Of a DNA stretch of 64,000 nt, positions 11,971-23,084 are shown piece by piece (position 1 is the first letter of the stretch; each line of letters starts with the position of its first letter). The stretch lies in contig QAOA01002575.1 of the NCBI GenBank assembly GCA_003255065.1, forward strand, positions 361,925-425,924, in the 5' to 3' direction. The stretch comes from Cercis canadensis (taxonomy: Eukaryota; Streptophyta; Magnoliopsida; Fabales; Fabaceae). Made by a program: the position numbers and the translations under genes. The notes under the pieces are model-generated. The model made no database searches and was not told the origin of the DNA. It worked only from the letters and a program-made list of their open reading frames with translations.

Positions 11971-12822
11971 AGGCTTATTATCATTTTTGGTCTATCTGTT
12001 TTACTAATTCTTACGAGTCGGTCCTTATTTTTAAAAGTAAACGATTAGCCCTCATATTTTATTGAGTTTGATAGTTTTAGTCCTCTCGTTAGTTAACCAA
12101 ACAGTCAACCTAACGGCATGTTAACATAACATAGAAAAATTAATTTTTTTTATTATTATCATTTTGATGTGGCACAAAAAATGTAATTTTTAAATGTTAA
12201 ATAACCATTTAAGTATAATTAATAGAAAAAATGAGTTTCTTATTATTTAATAACCATTATAGATTTTTTTTCATAAAATTTAAACAAATAAAAAAAAAAT
12301 CAGATCAAGTAAGACATGTAAAAAAAATTTCATATTTTTTCATATTAAGTATTTAACAGATTCTACCAAAATTTTCAAATAAGATTATCTAATCTAAATT
12401 TTTTTTAATTGTTTGAACTTTATGAAAAAATAAAAAAAATTCGTAAGATCTCATATGGAATCAATTTGAAAAAATAAAAAAAAAATTGTATCCACTTGAA
12501 TTTTATAAAAAAAAATCTAAAATTGTTATTTAACAATAAAAAAATTTATTTTTCTATTAGTTATGATTTAATTATGCTTAAATGGTTATTTAACATTTAA
12601 AAATTACTTTTTATGTGTCATATAGTATGATAACAATAAAAAAAAAAATTAATTTCTCTATGCCACGTCAACATGTCATTAGATTGACTGTTTAGTTGAT
12701 TAACGCGACAACTAAAATTGTCAAACTCAATAAAACATGAAGACTAAATCGTTCACTTTTAAAAATGGGAGATTGACTTGTAAGAATCGATAAAACAAAT
12801 GGGTCAAAACTACCAATAAGCG
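11971..12822. mobile_element. Long fold-back DNA element (Mutator-like MITE candidate)
   Basis: The left part (aggcttattatc... at 11971, through 'cagtcaacctaacgg' near 12103) is matched in reverse complement by the right part ending 'ccaataagcg' at 12822, with words such as 'tattgagtttga', 'ttttaaaagt' and 'aaatggttatttaacattta' in both arms. Homology continues inward almost to the centre (~12400), so each arm is about 400 bp. The element is flanked by tattttttt on both sides (11962-11970 and 12823-12831), a possible 9-bp target duplication of Mutator type, though low in complexity. It has no ORF. Transcripts would fold into a long hairpin. Confidence 0.75.
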
Positions 12823-12953
12823 TATTTTTTTATTCATTTCTTATCAATTTTCAATAAGATTTCAAATTATTTGTTCCCATAATNAATAAGCCTATTTTTT
12901 TATTCATTTCTTATCAATTTTCAATAAGATTTCAAATTATTTGTTCCCATAAT
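12815..12953. repeat. 69-bp direct duplication joined by a single N
   Basis: 12815-12883 and 12885-12953 are almost identical and abut one N at 12884. A visible difference is aagcg in the left copy versus aagcc in the right. The right copy matches the inverted left terminus of the fold-back element better. Confidence 0.85.
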
Positions 12954-12978
12954 ATATATATAAAAGATTTTCTCCCAT

Positions 12979-13900
12979 TTCTACAAGTCCATAAATCTTA
13001 CAATCAATTGAGCAACTTCATCTATTAAACTAGCACGAGCAAGAAGATCAACCATGCACCCATAATGCTCCATCTTTAGTTGAATGTCATAATCATTTGT
13101 CATTAACTTAAAATAATGCATGTCTTTACTGACCAAATCTGCTCTACTACAAGCATTTAGGACTCCTATGAAAGTTACATTCACTAGAGAGAAACCTTCA
13201 TTTGTGAACCTCTAAAACAGTGCGAGCGCTGCCTTTGCATGACCATGTGAAGCTACTCAACAATCATGATATTCCAAATACAAATATTCTTCTTAAGCAT
13301 ACCATTAACCATGAACTTCGAGTGTTCAATGCAACCACACTTTGCATACATGTAAATTAGAGCTGTCCCTATAGAGACAATTAGTGGGATATTCATGGAT
13401 TCAATGGTGGAATATATTAGTCGACCATAGCCAATTAAACCCAATTGAGCTGAAGCTGAAAGCACTATAACTAATATTGCCTCAGTTAGGTTTAATGCCT
13501 TTCTGTCTCTTCTTTTTATAGCACTCCAATCCTTCTTCCAATAATCCATTTTGGATATATCCCACAATCATCGTACTCCATGAGATGACATCTTTCCCAA
13601 ACATCTTCTCTGCAACACTAATCTGCCCATTTCTTACCAAAGCCACCAGCACTGAATTCCATGTAACCACATCTCTGCACTGGGTATCTTCTTCAAATAC
13701 CCTTCTTGAGTATTTAACTCTAAAACAAGCACAATAGAGGTGAATCAAAGGCGTGGAATTTGGTTTTATTGGCAAACATAAAGTAAGAAAATCACTCTCT
13801 ATTCATATCAACTTCAATTTTGGCATTTGAAATCAGAAATTTGGTTGCAGCAGCTTCAAACAGGTCTCTCTCATGTTGAAGATAGATTCATGTCTCTTGC
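12979..13900 (-). pseudogene. Pentatricopeptide repeat (PPR, PLS-type) pseudogene
   Basis: PPR proteins bind organellar RNA through tandem ~35-residue helical repeats. On the minus strand, pieces in different frames read in the expected order: RDVVTWNSVLVALVRNGQIS and DVISWSTMIVGYIQNGLLEE (about 13690-13540), ALIYMYAKCGCIEHS (about 13370-13310), then VTFIGVLNACSRADLVSKD (about 13175-13120) and EHYGCMVDLLARASLIDE (about 13070-13010), which resembles the start of the E region. At least two frameshifts separate the pieces, and both the N-terminus and the end of the E/DYW region are missing. This is a decayed fragment of an editing-type PPR gene. Confidence 0.85.
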
Positions 13901-14504
13901 ATTGCCTAGCGTGGAGGAAGTGAAGAACGTTTCACCTAAAACCCTTTTCATTACAATTACAAAATTGTTATGGCCTTTTCACTTATTTTCATTATAATTT
14001 CAAAATTACAACATTGTTTTCACTTTTTCATTTATGTTTTAAAAAATTTGAGAAGTAAACATTCAAAACGTCTTTTTGACGTTTTTACACTTAGGTCCAA
14101 TTTAAAAAATATTTTCAAGAAAGTATTTTTATTAAACTCAACCAAACACATTTTCATATTTATTTTTTGTTTTCATTGAAAATGAAAATGACCAAAGTAT
14201 ACAGACCCTAATTATTTCATTGAGCTCAACTATATAATTTTCACTGGATTTGGGTTAGACCCACTCCCAAAATCCGACCTGAGTTGCACATAAGAGGATA
14301 AGGAGGACCCCAGGGGTCAGAGTTGGTTTAATTTGGTTTTTCACCCCTTTGACAAATCGAACCGACAACATCAGTTTTATATATTTTTGAATCCAACCGA
14401 ACTAAACCACCGTTTGATCAGTTACAAACGATTTGGTTCCATCTATTCTGTCGGATCTTGATTAAAAAAAAATTCATTTTAAAAAAAAGAGATTTAATGG
14501 TACT
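13901..14504. other. Intergenic DNA, no gene recognised
   Basis: It includes a stretch at about 14330-14450 rich in 'aaccgaac' and 'gatttggttc' words, common in plant low-copy transposon ends. Confidence 0.35.
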
Positions 14505-14705
14505 ACATAAATATATCATACTACACTGACATGACAAATACTTACTATTAAGACATAATTTTCATATTTTACTGAATACAAAATATAATTGATCTCATTT
14601 TGTCAAACAAATTTAAAAACTATTAATTTAAGGTTGTTAACTATACATACCATTCACACAGTGGTTGTTCTAATGTGATATGGCATACCACATTTATACC
14701 AAAAA
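14505..14705 (-). repeat. Diverged copy (D) of a ~200-bp MITE family
   Basis: On the minus strand it matches the copies near 47.9, 49.07/50.98 and 58.6 kb: the order 'gtcagtgtagtatgata', 'aaaatatgaaaattatgt' and 'taatagtttttaaatttgttt' is maintained. It is the most diverged copy seen. Confidence 0.5.
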
Positions 14706-14739
14706 TATCCAAAAAAAACCTCTTTAAGAAAAAAGATAT

Positions 14740-14905
14740 ATTACTTATATTACAATTTTATACACAATCAGTTACTTATATTACAATTTTATACACAATC
14801 AGACTTATTTAAAATTTAAAATTTATCTTCTTAAAAAGGTATNATTACTTATATTGCAATTTTACACACAATCAGACTTATTTAAGTTTATCTTCTTAAA
14901 AAAGT
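14740..14905. repeat. Short tandem repeat (~31-100 bp units) around a lone N
   Basis: 'ttacttatattacaattttatacacaatcag' occurs at 14741 and 14772 and, slightly changed, just after the N at 14843, followed in both later copies by 'acttattt...atcttcttaaaaa'. The first pair may be real; the unit after the N may be an assembly overlap. Confidence 0.65.
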
Positions 14906-15214
14906 TGAATTAATCCAATTAAAATGATAAGATGATTCGCAAGTATTGTACATGTATGAATCACATAACTTAAAACCAACGTATGACTACAACACACAAA
15001 CACATCAATTCTTTTTTTCTTTTTTCTTTTTTCTTTTTTTGGGCATGCAACACAGATCAATTAAAGTCTTGAAATTTTGCGGAAGAAATTGTAGGATGAG
15101 GAGGTGAAGTTGCAGGAGGAATCACAAAGACTAAAACTGAGTATAGCCAGACCCGTTTGAATCAATAGTCATTTAAACATGTCAACTTACCAGGAAAATC
15201 CAAAATATGGGTTG

Positions 15215-15424
15215 AATATTTGTGAGATTATGTGGGATTTACAAAATACGAGACCTAAATTATTTTTATACTTGTGATATCAATATCATTTATGATACTG
15301 AACAATTAACCAAAAGATAAAAATTAAAAGTGACAAATAGAAAATAGTACTTGTGGCCATCCATCTTGGTTCAAAAGGTAAATTAATCTAGGCTTATCCA
15401 AAATGTCACAACCTTAACATCTCC
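15215..15424. repeat. Dispersed direct repeat, copy 1 (see 23520)
   Basis: It shares with 23520-23722 the order 'tttttatacttgt', 'tttatgat.ct.aa', 'agaaaatagt', 'atcttggtt' and 'cacaaccttaacatct'. The hAT element at 15433 begins directly after it, whereas the other copy continues uninterrupted through 'gcatacattcaatt', so copy 2 represents the empty site. Confidence 0.7.
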
Positions 15425-15432
15425 CTACGCAT

Positions 15433-16736
15433 TAGAGCTGGGTTCATGGGCTGAGCCCGATGGGCCAGCCCATTGGGGCCCGATAAAATGGTGAGCTGGG
15501 TTCCCTAAATGGTGACCCGTTTAAAACCGGGCAAATTTGGCCCGTGGCCCGATCGGGTTCGTGCCGGGTTGGCCCGATTTTTTTTTTTGTTTTGTTTTGT
15601 TTTTTTTTTTTTTCCAACTTTCAATTGCCCTCATTTTAAAATCTGAATGCAATCTCTAACTCAAAAATCAGAATTTCATCTATCACATTCCACTCTCCCC
15701 AAATTTGACTATCTTTCTATACGGTTCTACTTCTACGGTTCTACCCCTCTCCGCCTCCTTCTCCTCAGTCCTCATTGCCGCCTCTCCTTCTCCAGCACCA
15801 GCCAACACTTCCCATCTTTTTCCCCCATGCTCAATATTAGATGAAGTGCTTTGAAGTTTGTTGTTGTTAGCACAAAGTAAAGTTGATGGGTATTGTTTCT
15901 TCAATGTTCTTTGAGGTTTCTTATGGGTTTCTTAGCTTTGCATGAAGTGGGTATGCTTTATTTTTCATCTATACTGTGATTATTGGGCGAAATCTGTTAT
16001 TTTTGGATCCCCGCGCTTAGCGCTGGCATCTTGACTTCAAAAGTTGCTGTTGCTGGACCCCAACGCTGGGCGCCAGAACCCAGAGCTGGGCGCCAGCACC
16101 CCAGCGCTGGGCGCCAGCACCCCAGAGGCTATCGCTGGAACTCCAGCGCTGAGCGCCAGAACCCAGAGTTGGGCGCCAGCACCCCAGCGCTGGGCGCCAG
16201 ATACCAGTGCTGGGCACCAGCACCCCAGAACCTTCCATCTAGTTGATTTTTCATATTAAGCCTTCAACTACAATTTTTCTAAGACCCTACCTATAAAAAC
16301 AATAAAAAGGGATATATTTAGGACATAAATTTGGACTCTCTTATCTTATTATAACATAAGTATATTTTTTTATGAACTTTATTAAATCAATCTTAGAAGG
16401 ACTAGGTAGTAAAAGATTTAGTTTCTCTTAAACTTTAGGGTATTAAAAAGGAAATTGTTTATTTGAATTTGTATTTTGATTACGTATGTTAATATTTGAT
16501 GTTTCATAATCAATATGTTCTCATATTCTCTAAAAAAATAAGCATGGCAAAAAAAATTAAAAAAAAAAAAAAGATTATGGCCCGTTATAGCCCGCAGCCC
16601 GAGGTGGGCTGGGCTGGACTGAGAAATGGCTGGCCTGATTAGAACCGGGTCACTTTGGCCCGGCCCATTTACGCCCGTGGCCCGATGTGGCCTGGCCCTA
16701 ATGGGCTGGGCTGGGCTGGCCCGTTAGCCAACTCTA
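15433..16736 (+). mobile_element. Non-autonomous hAT element (hAT-1), TSD ctacgcat
   Basis: It is flanked by a perfect 8-bp target duplication, ctacgcat (15425-15432 and 16737-16744), the hallmark of hAT transposition. The ends are short inverted repeats TAGAGCTGG / TAGAGTTGG followed by GC-rich subterminal arrays of 'ggcccg'-type words (15440-15580; 16575-16725), where hAT transposase typically binds. No transposase ORF is present. The interior contains T/C-rich leader-like DNA (15640-15830) and a GC-rich minisatellite (16012-16232). Its right end is homologous, inverted, to the left end of the neighbouring element at 16756. Confidence 0.88.
16012..16232. repeat. GC-rich ~21-bp minisatellite with palindromic core
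   Basis: About ten imperfect units of the form 'cagcgctgggcgccagcacc' are visible. Each carries two self-complementary 6-mers (AGCGCT and GGCGCC). Units are 19-22 bp, so the array gives open frames on both strands (WAPAPQRW-type repeats); these look incidental. The array contrasts sharply with the AT-rich surroundings. Confidence 0.9.
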
Positions 16737-16755
16737 CTACGCATACATCTTAATT

Positions 16756-18794
16756 TAGAGGTGGGTAATGGGCCAACTCAGCCCATTTAGGGTCGGCCCG
16801 ATAGGGCCACGGGCCAAAACAGGCCGGGCCAGCAAAATCCCAGCCCAGCCCGGCCTACTTCGGGCTGCAGGCAAAAACGGGCCAGCATCCTCTTTTTAAT
16901 ATTTTTTTTTGCCATGTTTATTTTTTAGAGAATATGAGAACATATTGATCATAGCCCAAACCAACAATCAAACATTGAAGCATAAATAACATTCAAAGCA
17001 ACAAAACCATGTAGCCAAATCAAAGTATCAAACCAACAAAATAACAACCAAATAACAAGTTTAAAAAACCAATAAAATTATCAAATCCCCTAATCTTTTT
17101 CAGCAAACCAAGGAAGTAGCTGAAAAGCATACTTCTTGTGCACAGACATTTTTAATATTGGAAGTCAACCAAAACTACTAGTAATAATTTTCTACAAAAT
17201 TATTTTCTGCAAGAGGTTGTAAGTCCAACAATTCTGTTTAGGCCAAAACCAGTTGAAGTACTTTGAACATTTTTCTACCAATAAGCATTGATATCCACAG
17301 ATTTTGCTATTTATTAAAAGACTCCTTGGATTAATCCTTACTCCATATATAGTGCCAAACAACAAGTTGCTCCTTTATGAACCAGAGTAAATAAGAAGAG
17401 TATTTAATCTAGAAGCCTATGTTCATCAATTTTAGTCATTGTAGTAAAAAAGGAAACTTCTTTTCTGATTAAACAAAAACAATTCTTTAAGAATGAAAAG
17501 CTTTTGACTTCATATATACTGCATTGCAAACAACTTTCCACCTGAAACTCATATCTTAGTCAATTGTGCGCCTGATGATTTAATAAGGAGACAAGCAATT
17601 CAATGCATGAAATACAACTGCATATAAACCTGTTATTTCAATTTCTCAAAATCCAATAATGGGTAGCTTAAACCATATCTATTGGAACAAACAGATACGA
17701 AGAAAACAAAGCAAAATTTCCAGCTCAAGTAAAGAAATCCAACATAGCGATGCAAACCTGAGAAACGCATACCAAAATCCAAAAGGAAATATCCAACACC
17801 GACCAAGCTATATTTGAAATTGATTAGGAAAGATTTACCAAAACATCTTTGATAAGTATCAGCTACATTACCATTCTGGTAAGGTTGCTGGCTCATTACT
17901 TTACAGTTAAAGTTACCCAACAATCATGAAACCCCCTATTATCACGCTAGGGCTTAATGAATTCAACAAACTCAATTTCCTTTCTTGTGGGTTTCACTTA
18001 ATCACAATGAATTTCTTTTTTTTTTAAAAAAAAAAAAACAGTGGCATGAAGGAGCAAGCCATCTATCCAAGTCATGGGAATAGCCGAATAGCATTTCCTC
18101 AAACACTTGGAGTGCATTTGAAGTTTTAAAACTATATATTACATGAGATTTAAGCATAGATCATAGAACTAAAATGATTAAATGTTGAAACACTATATGG
18201 ATATATAGTTGCATTTCCGTGAAGCTATATAGATAAACCACACAAACTCTATTCTTGTTTGAATAAGTATAGTACGGAGATGGTCCTCACACCTATAGTA
18301 ACTGAAATATGCAGACAGACAGGGGTGTGAGTATGGGGCTCTTGCTTGACCAGATTATTTCTTCAGGGGCGTGAGTATATTTGAGAGAGAAAGAGAAACA
18401 ATACAAAGAAGAGAATGGAGGCACACTTACAGCAGGAGAAGGAGAGGCGGTGCTGGCTGCGTCAGGGAGAAGAGGCGGTGCTGCCGTATGCGATTCGGAG
18501 AGTGAAGAAGGAGAGCAAGAGAGGAGGAGAAGGAGAAATAAACCTGGGAGTTAGGGATTGAAATGAGCATCGAAATTCCCAAATGCCAAAGCTGAAGCAG
18601 TAAAGCTAACAAAAAAATAAAAAAATAAAAATTATCAAATCGGGCCACCTGTGTCAATACGGCCCGGACCCGATCGGGTCATAGGCTAAATCAAACCAGC
18701 TAAATTGGCCCGATTCTAATCGGGTCACTAATTTTAAAATTCAACCTACTATTTTATCGGGCCAAAACAGGTTAGACCCATTTTATGAACTCTA
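16756..18794 (-). mobile_element. Second non-autonomous hAT element (hAT-2), opposite orientation
   Basis: It begins TAGAGGTGGGTAATGGG and ends in ...CCCATTTTATGAACTCTA, with 'ggcccg' subterminal repeats at both ends (16770-16885; 18640-18780). Its left end, reverse-complemented, matches the right end of hAT-1 ('caatatgttctcatattctctaaa' context near 16515 and 16925). Its right end matches the left end of hAT-1 ('gcccgataaaat', 'gtgacccg'). The two elements therefore belong to one family in opposite orientation. The flanks share catctta (16747-16753 and 18795-18801), but not as a clean 8-bp duplication. No transposase gene remains; a T/C-rich leader-like segment lies at 18420-18650 on the minus strand. 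Confidence 0.78.
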
Positions 18795-18825
18795 CATCTT
18801 ATATATTATATATAAAAAATAAATA

Positions 18826-19290
18826 TATTTTTCGTCTTTGAATTATTTTTTAAATGTTACTTTAGTCATTGATTTATTTTTATATTATTTTAATCCTTAA
18901 ATAATTATATTACCCGTCAAATTAGTCATTCGTAACATAAAAAATAATTACTTAAATAATTAATTTAGCAAACATTGTAATTATTTGAGGGCTAAAATGA
19001 CATAAAAAATAAATCGAGTATCAAAGAGATATTTGAGAAATAATTGAGAGACAAAAANTATTTTTCATCTTTGAATTATTTTTTAAATGTTACTTTAGTC
19101 ATTGATTTATTTTTATATTATTTTAATCCTTAAATAATTATATTACCCGTCAAATTAGTCATTCGTAACATAAAAAATAATTACTTAAATAATTAATTTA
19201 GCAAACATTGTAATTATTTGAGGGCTAAAATGACATAAAAAATAAATCGAGTATCAAAGAGATATTTGAGAAATAATTGAGAGACAAAAA
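18826..19290. repeat. 232-bp direct duplication joined by a single N
   Basis: 18826-19057 and 19059-19290 are near-identical (one mismatch noticed, cgtc/catc) with one N at 19058 between them. This is the clearest of the N-joined duplications. Confidence 0.92.
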
Positions 19291-20400
19291 ATTATTTAAC
19301 TCATATATAAAATTATTATTTATAAAATACATATTAATTAATCAGTTCAATTTGATTCAAACAGATGGAAAATTTTTAGAAAACATAAACTAAACCAAAC
19401 CGATCAGTTCTAAAAATATTGCAACCAATGGAAACCAATCTTCATTGCTTTTGATCAGTTTCTTACAACCCTAACTATAGAACTGGAAAAAAAACATCAC
19501 ACAGAAGGCAAACTAGCTAGTTATGTGACGTAGTGAGCTAGTTTTAGAACTAGATACAGTAACAACACACACAAACAAGTAACACTTCAATGAATATCTG
19601 TAGTAGCGTTGAATTGAAGAAGCTCTAAAATTTGCTACATTGACCTGCTTGGGGTTCTTGTGTTAGCCTTGATAGGTACATAATTTTTTCATATGCATTT
19701 TATTTCATAGTTTTAGTATCAACCCTATCCTGAGTTTACTGAAAACCTATGGCATCTGTGGTTTTTTTCATCCATTTCATTCACTTTGGATCTTGTAAAA
19801 TAGTTTTGAAGAAAAAAAAATCGACATAGATTATTTACTCATGATTTGTTGAATTAAATTCTCTTGCCATATTTTGAATTCACTGTCGCATTTTACTTTT
19901 ATTCATTTATAAACATAGATGACGTCACTCATGTCAATATTATAAACCTGCTAACAGAAATTTTTATGTTGAATATTGAGGAAGTTCAAGAACTTTGATG
20001 GGATGTGAATTTCTTACATCAATGTATATGGAAAACTAAAGATCTAAACATAATACTTTTACACCTTAACTTGTTTAAATAATGTAAATAGGAACATAAT
20101 TGTAGATATCCAAAATCTTGGCCAATTACATCCAGGCCCACTTAGCCAAAGGCCCACGCCAACAAGCCTGAATATGCCTTTTATATCCCTCAAACATCAC
20201 CTATAAATAACAACCATATGATAGATATGAAGACGTTTGATTCATTCTAATACTACATACACTTATAGCTCGGATCATTACTAACTTAGACATCAAAGCT
20301 CGAGTATCATCACCCAACTCTTGACCTTCTACTGCTATGTAGTTATTGTGTGATCCACTTAGCTCATTGACTCCAAATCAGGCATCGTCAATATATTACT
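19291..20400. other. Intergenic DNA, no gene recognised
   Basis: A short segment at about 19385-19460 ('gatcagttctaa', 'ggaaaccaatcttcat') recurs at 42612-42668, just before the second CACTA element. Otherwise nothing is recognised. Confidence 0.4.
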
Positions 20401-20880
20401 GAAGCAAGAGGGTATGGAGCCATTGAAGTTGTTACCTGAAAGGTCTACAAAATTTTAATTTGCATATTTGACTGGGAAGTTCACCTTGCAACCCATTACC
20501 TCCCAATAAAAAAAATCAAATTCTTATGCCCATAAATGCCCCTAGGAATACTTCTAGTAAGTTTGTTGTATCTCAAATCAATTGTCACTGATTGAGGACT
20601 TCTTGATAATGCTCCAGGTATTGTACCAGTGAGACTATTCCCCTGCAAATGAATAAACGGTGGCAGGTTGAAACAAGAAGGAATTGCACCAGACAATCTG
20701 TTATGAGAGAGATTTATATATGTAAGGTGAAGTTTGCACAGCTCTTTTGGTATTTTACCTTCAAAGTTGTTCCTTGACACACTTAAGTATCTGAGGAACA
20801 CTTTTCCAGTCCAGTTTGCAGGAATCCTACCAGATAATGACCATGGAACTCCTCCAAAGTTTGTTTGGGTTGCATGATGA
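20400..20880 (-). pseudogene. LRR receptor-like protein fragment
   Basis: On the minus strand, four or five plant-type leucine-rich repeats are readable: VPWSLSGRIPANWTG, FLRYLSVSRNNFEGKIPKEL, LTYINLSHNRLSGAIPSC, NSLTGTIPGALSRS, VTIDLRYNKLTRSIPRGIYG, with a further NGLQGELPSQ. The LxxLxLxxNxLxGxIP signature marks an extracellular LRR of receptor-like proteins or kinases. The repeats continue to about 20880 without a start codon or signal peptide, and no transmembrane or kinase part follows. It is a fragment of a larger RLP/RLK gene. Confidence 0.82.
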
Positions 20881-20939
20881 AGGACTTAGTTTCCTTGATA
20901 TAGCTTCTAGTGCTAGTCAGTTTGAGCTATAGTATGGAC

Positions 20940-21529
20940 TCTGCTATATATTTGCTCACCAATCAGAGAGGATTAGCTACTGGAGCAGAATTTAAGGCAT
21001 CCTATTTAACCCTCCAAAGGAGAATTATGTTCTATGTGCTGAATAGAATTGTATTTCCAAGAGATGGTTCATATACCACCTTGACTGACCTAGAAATCAT
21101 GCTGCTATGGTGTATTGAAAAAGGGATCAAGCTAAATTGGCCTTATTTGATCATGTATCATATGATGAACATGAAAGAAAAATCCATGGGCCATTTTAAT
21201 TATACACACCATCTGCACTTCAAGGTGCCCCTACGAGGTGAACATGTGGAAGAAGTGAAGGATAGTGACTAGTAGGCCAAACTTCCCTCAAAAGGTTTAA
21301 ATACATGAAGAATGATGATGGAGAATGGGTAAGAACTGATGGGAAGCTTGATGGATGGATTGGTGACGAGTATACACCGGAACCACCACCCCTAGAAACC
21401 ACAGTTCCTCTTCCATCCAACCTCGACATCTATCACGCAATCACAGGGATAGGGTCTCGGATTTCTCACCAACTCAAGAAGAATGAGACAAAACTTAGCA
21501 TCTCTCCACCAAGTTCTCCTTCCATTTAG
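20940..21529 (+). pseudogene. Fragment of a 'putative plant transposon protein'-type ORF
   Basis: The 20910-21272 frame includes RRIMFYVLNRIVFPRDGSYT and LLWCIEKGIKLNWPYLIMYH. It resembles the domain widely annotated as putative plant transposon protein, which is found next to retrotransposon coding regions. It stops at 21272 and continues in another frame from about 21305 with a Pro/Ser-rich tail. No gag, RT or integrase is present nearby. I recognise the pattern, not a function. Confidence 0.5.
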
Positions 21530-21756
21530 TATCTATTTCCTGTTAGTTAACCTTTGAGCTTTCTTGTTTTGCCTATTCACCGACTATTATTGTTAACTCT
21601 GGATATTTATTTATGGCATTCTGTTCTAAACTCTGGATTCTCTGGTTGTCACTGATTATCTGTGTTCTCCTGTTGGATTTCCTGGTTTTGAACTTATATT
21701 ATGAATATGACTTGCTGGGTTATATAGATTCACTTGTACCGTTTTGCTTAACTGTA

Positions 21757-22205
21757 CTAGGATTAGAAAAAGGTTCTATTGCAAGAAGAAAGTGGTAACA
21801 GGGCTCAAGAGCTATATGACAAAAGACCAACTGAAAAATCTGGTTTGTATAGAAATGACAATTAGATTAGGATTGATGTGAACAAGAGCTCTGATTTATT
21901 AGGAACAGGATGATCGAATGACGGATTCAGAAATAACCTAATAGGGGAATCAAATTATAAAAGTGGGGGCTAAATTACAAAAGTGAAAATATTAAATATT
22001 TCTTTTATAAAAAATTAAAAATAAAATTGGAACATAAGGGGGACAGTGCCCTTGCTGGCCCCCCTTTATATCCATCATTGATCGGATCAATATTTCTTCA
22101 CTAGAATTATTTTTCTATCCTTTTAATTTGTTTCCCCCCTTCATTTGGTGTATAATTTTAACATGAAATATTTCTTACAAATGTCTGCTAGCATCATGCA
22201 GAATG
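21757..22205. repeat. Direct repeat, copy 1 (see 23085)
   Basis: It shares with 23085-23410 the order 'aggattagaaaa', 'gtggtaa.cgggctc', 'ccaactgaaaaatctggtt', 'tgtgaaca', 'ttggtgtata' and 'ttagcatcatgca'. Copy 1 carries an extra ~150 bp (about 21930-22085). Confidence 0.7.
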
Positions 22206-22380
22206 GCATACCATATATTGGTTATATACCCAAAACTCTATCGGAATTATAGCAAAAAAGAATATAAAAAACTCTATAGGAACTAATATTAGTAAGTCAA
22301 GTCCACGCAGCATAAAAATTTCAAGAAAAAGATTACAAGCAAATCATATTAACATCCACTAGAAAAATACTCCGTGTCCG

Positions 22381-22930
22381 CAGTGCATGTATTGGTGCAT
22401 TTGCACGGTGAAAATGAAAAAATAACTTGCTTTTTTGACCTTTTGATAGTGGAAATGGGATTTTGTAAAGTGACGTGCAAGTAACAAGTCGTCAAAGAAC
22501 ACTCTAGTTTACAACACATTATGTGAAAGACAAGTCCCATAATATTATAATTAGTAAAGGGTCCAATCAAGACCAAGACCATACAGTGCGTGTATTGATG
22601 CATTTGCAAGGTAAAAATAGAAAAATAATTTGCTTTTTTTTTTACTTTTTGATGGTGTAAAAGGGATTTTGTGAAGTGGCATGTAGCAATTATCATCGAA
22701 GAATACTCTATTTTATTTTATAGCGCATTATGTGAAAGAAAAGTCTCATAATATTGTAACTAGTAAGGGATCCACAAATAAGGAATCAAGACCACACAGT
22801 GTATGTATAAATGTCGTTTCCACAGTAAAAATGGAAAAGCAAGTTGTCTTTTTTACATTGACAGTGGAAATCAAACTTTGGAAAGTGGCATGTAAGCAAC
22901 ATCTATTAAGATTATTTTCTTTTCTTTTAT
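22381..22930. repeat. Three tandem ~205-bp repeat units
   Basis: Units start at 22381, 22584 and 22797 (cagtgcatg, cagtgcgtg, cagtgtatg). Each contains 'tgcatttgca' or a variant, 'aatttgctttttt', 'ggaaatgggattttgt' or a variant, and 'cattatgtgaaagaaaagtc' (not readable in the third unit). Divergence is roughly 15-20%, so this is an old tandem array. It lies between the two copies of the 21757/23085 direct repeat. Confidence 0.8.
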
Positions 22931-23084
22931 AGTCTTGCCGTTTAAACGACTTAACTCCATTAGGAAAAAATCTCTTTCCATGAATAGAAACTCTAGATTG
23001 CGTGCATACTGCAGTGAATCTTTGCTGTTATATTTTAGTTTTACTAGGGTTCCTATAAAACTCTTACGTGTAAGCCAATATGCC

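Noticed and set aside
16012..16259. Open reading frames on both strands rich in W, A, P and Q
   Set aside because: They result from the ~21-bp repeat unit being a multiple of three without stops; no start context or homology.
16748..18802. Perfect 8-bp TSD for hAT-2
   Set aside because: Only catctta is shared and it is offset by a few bases on the left; not a clean duplication.
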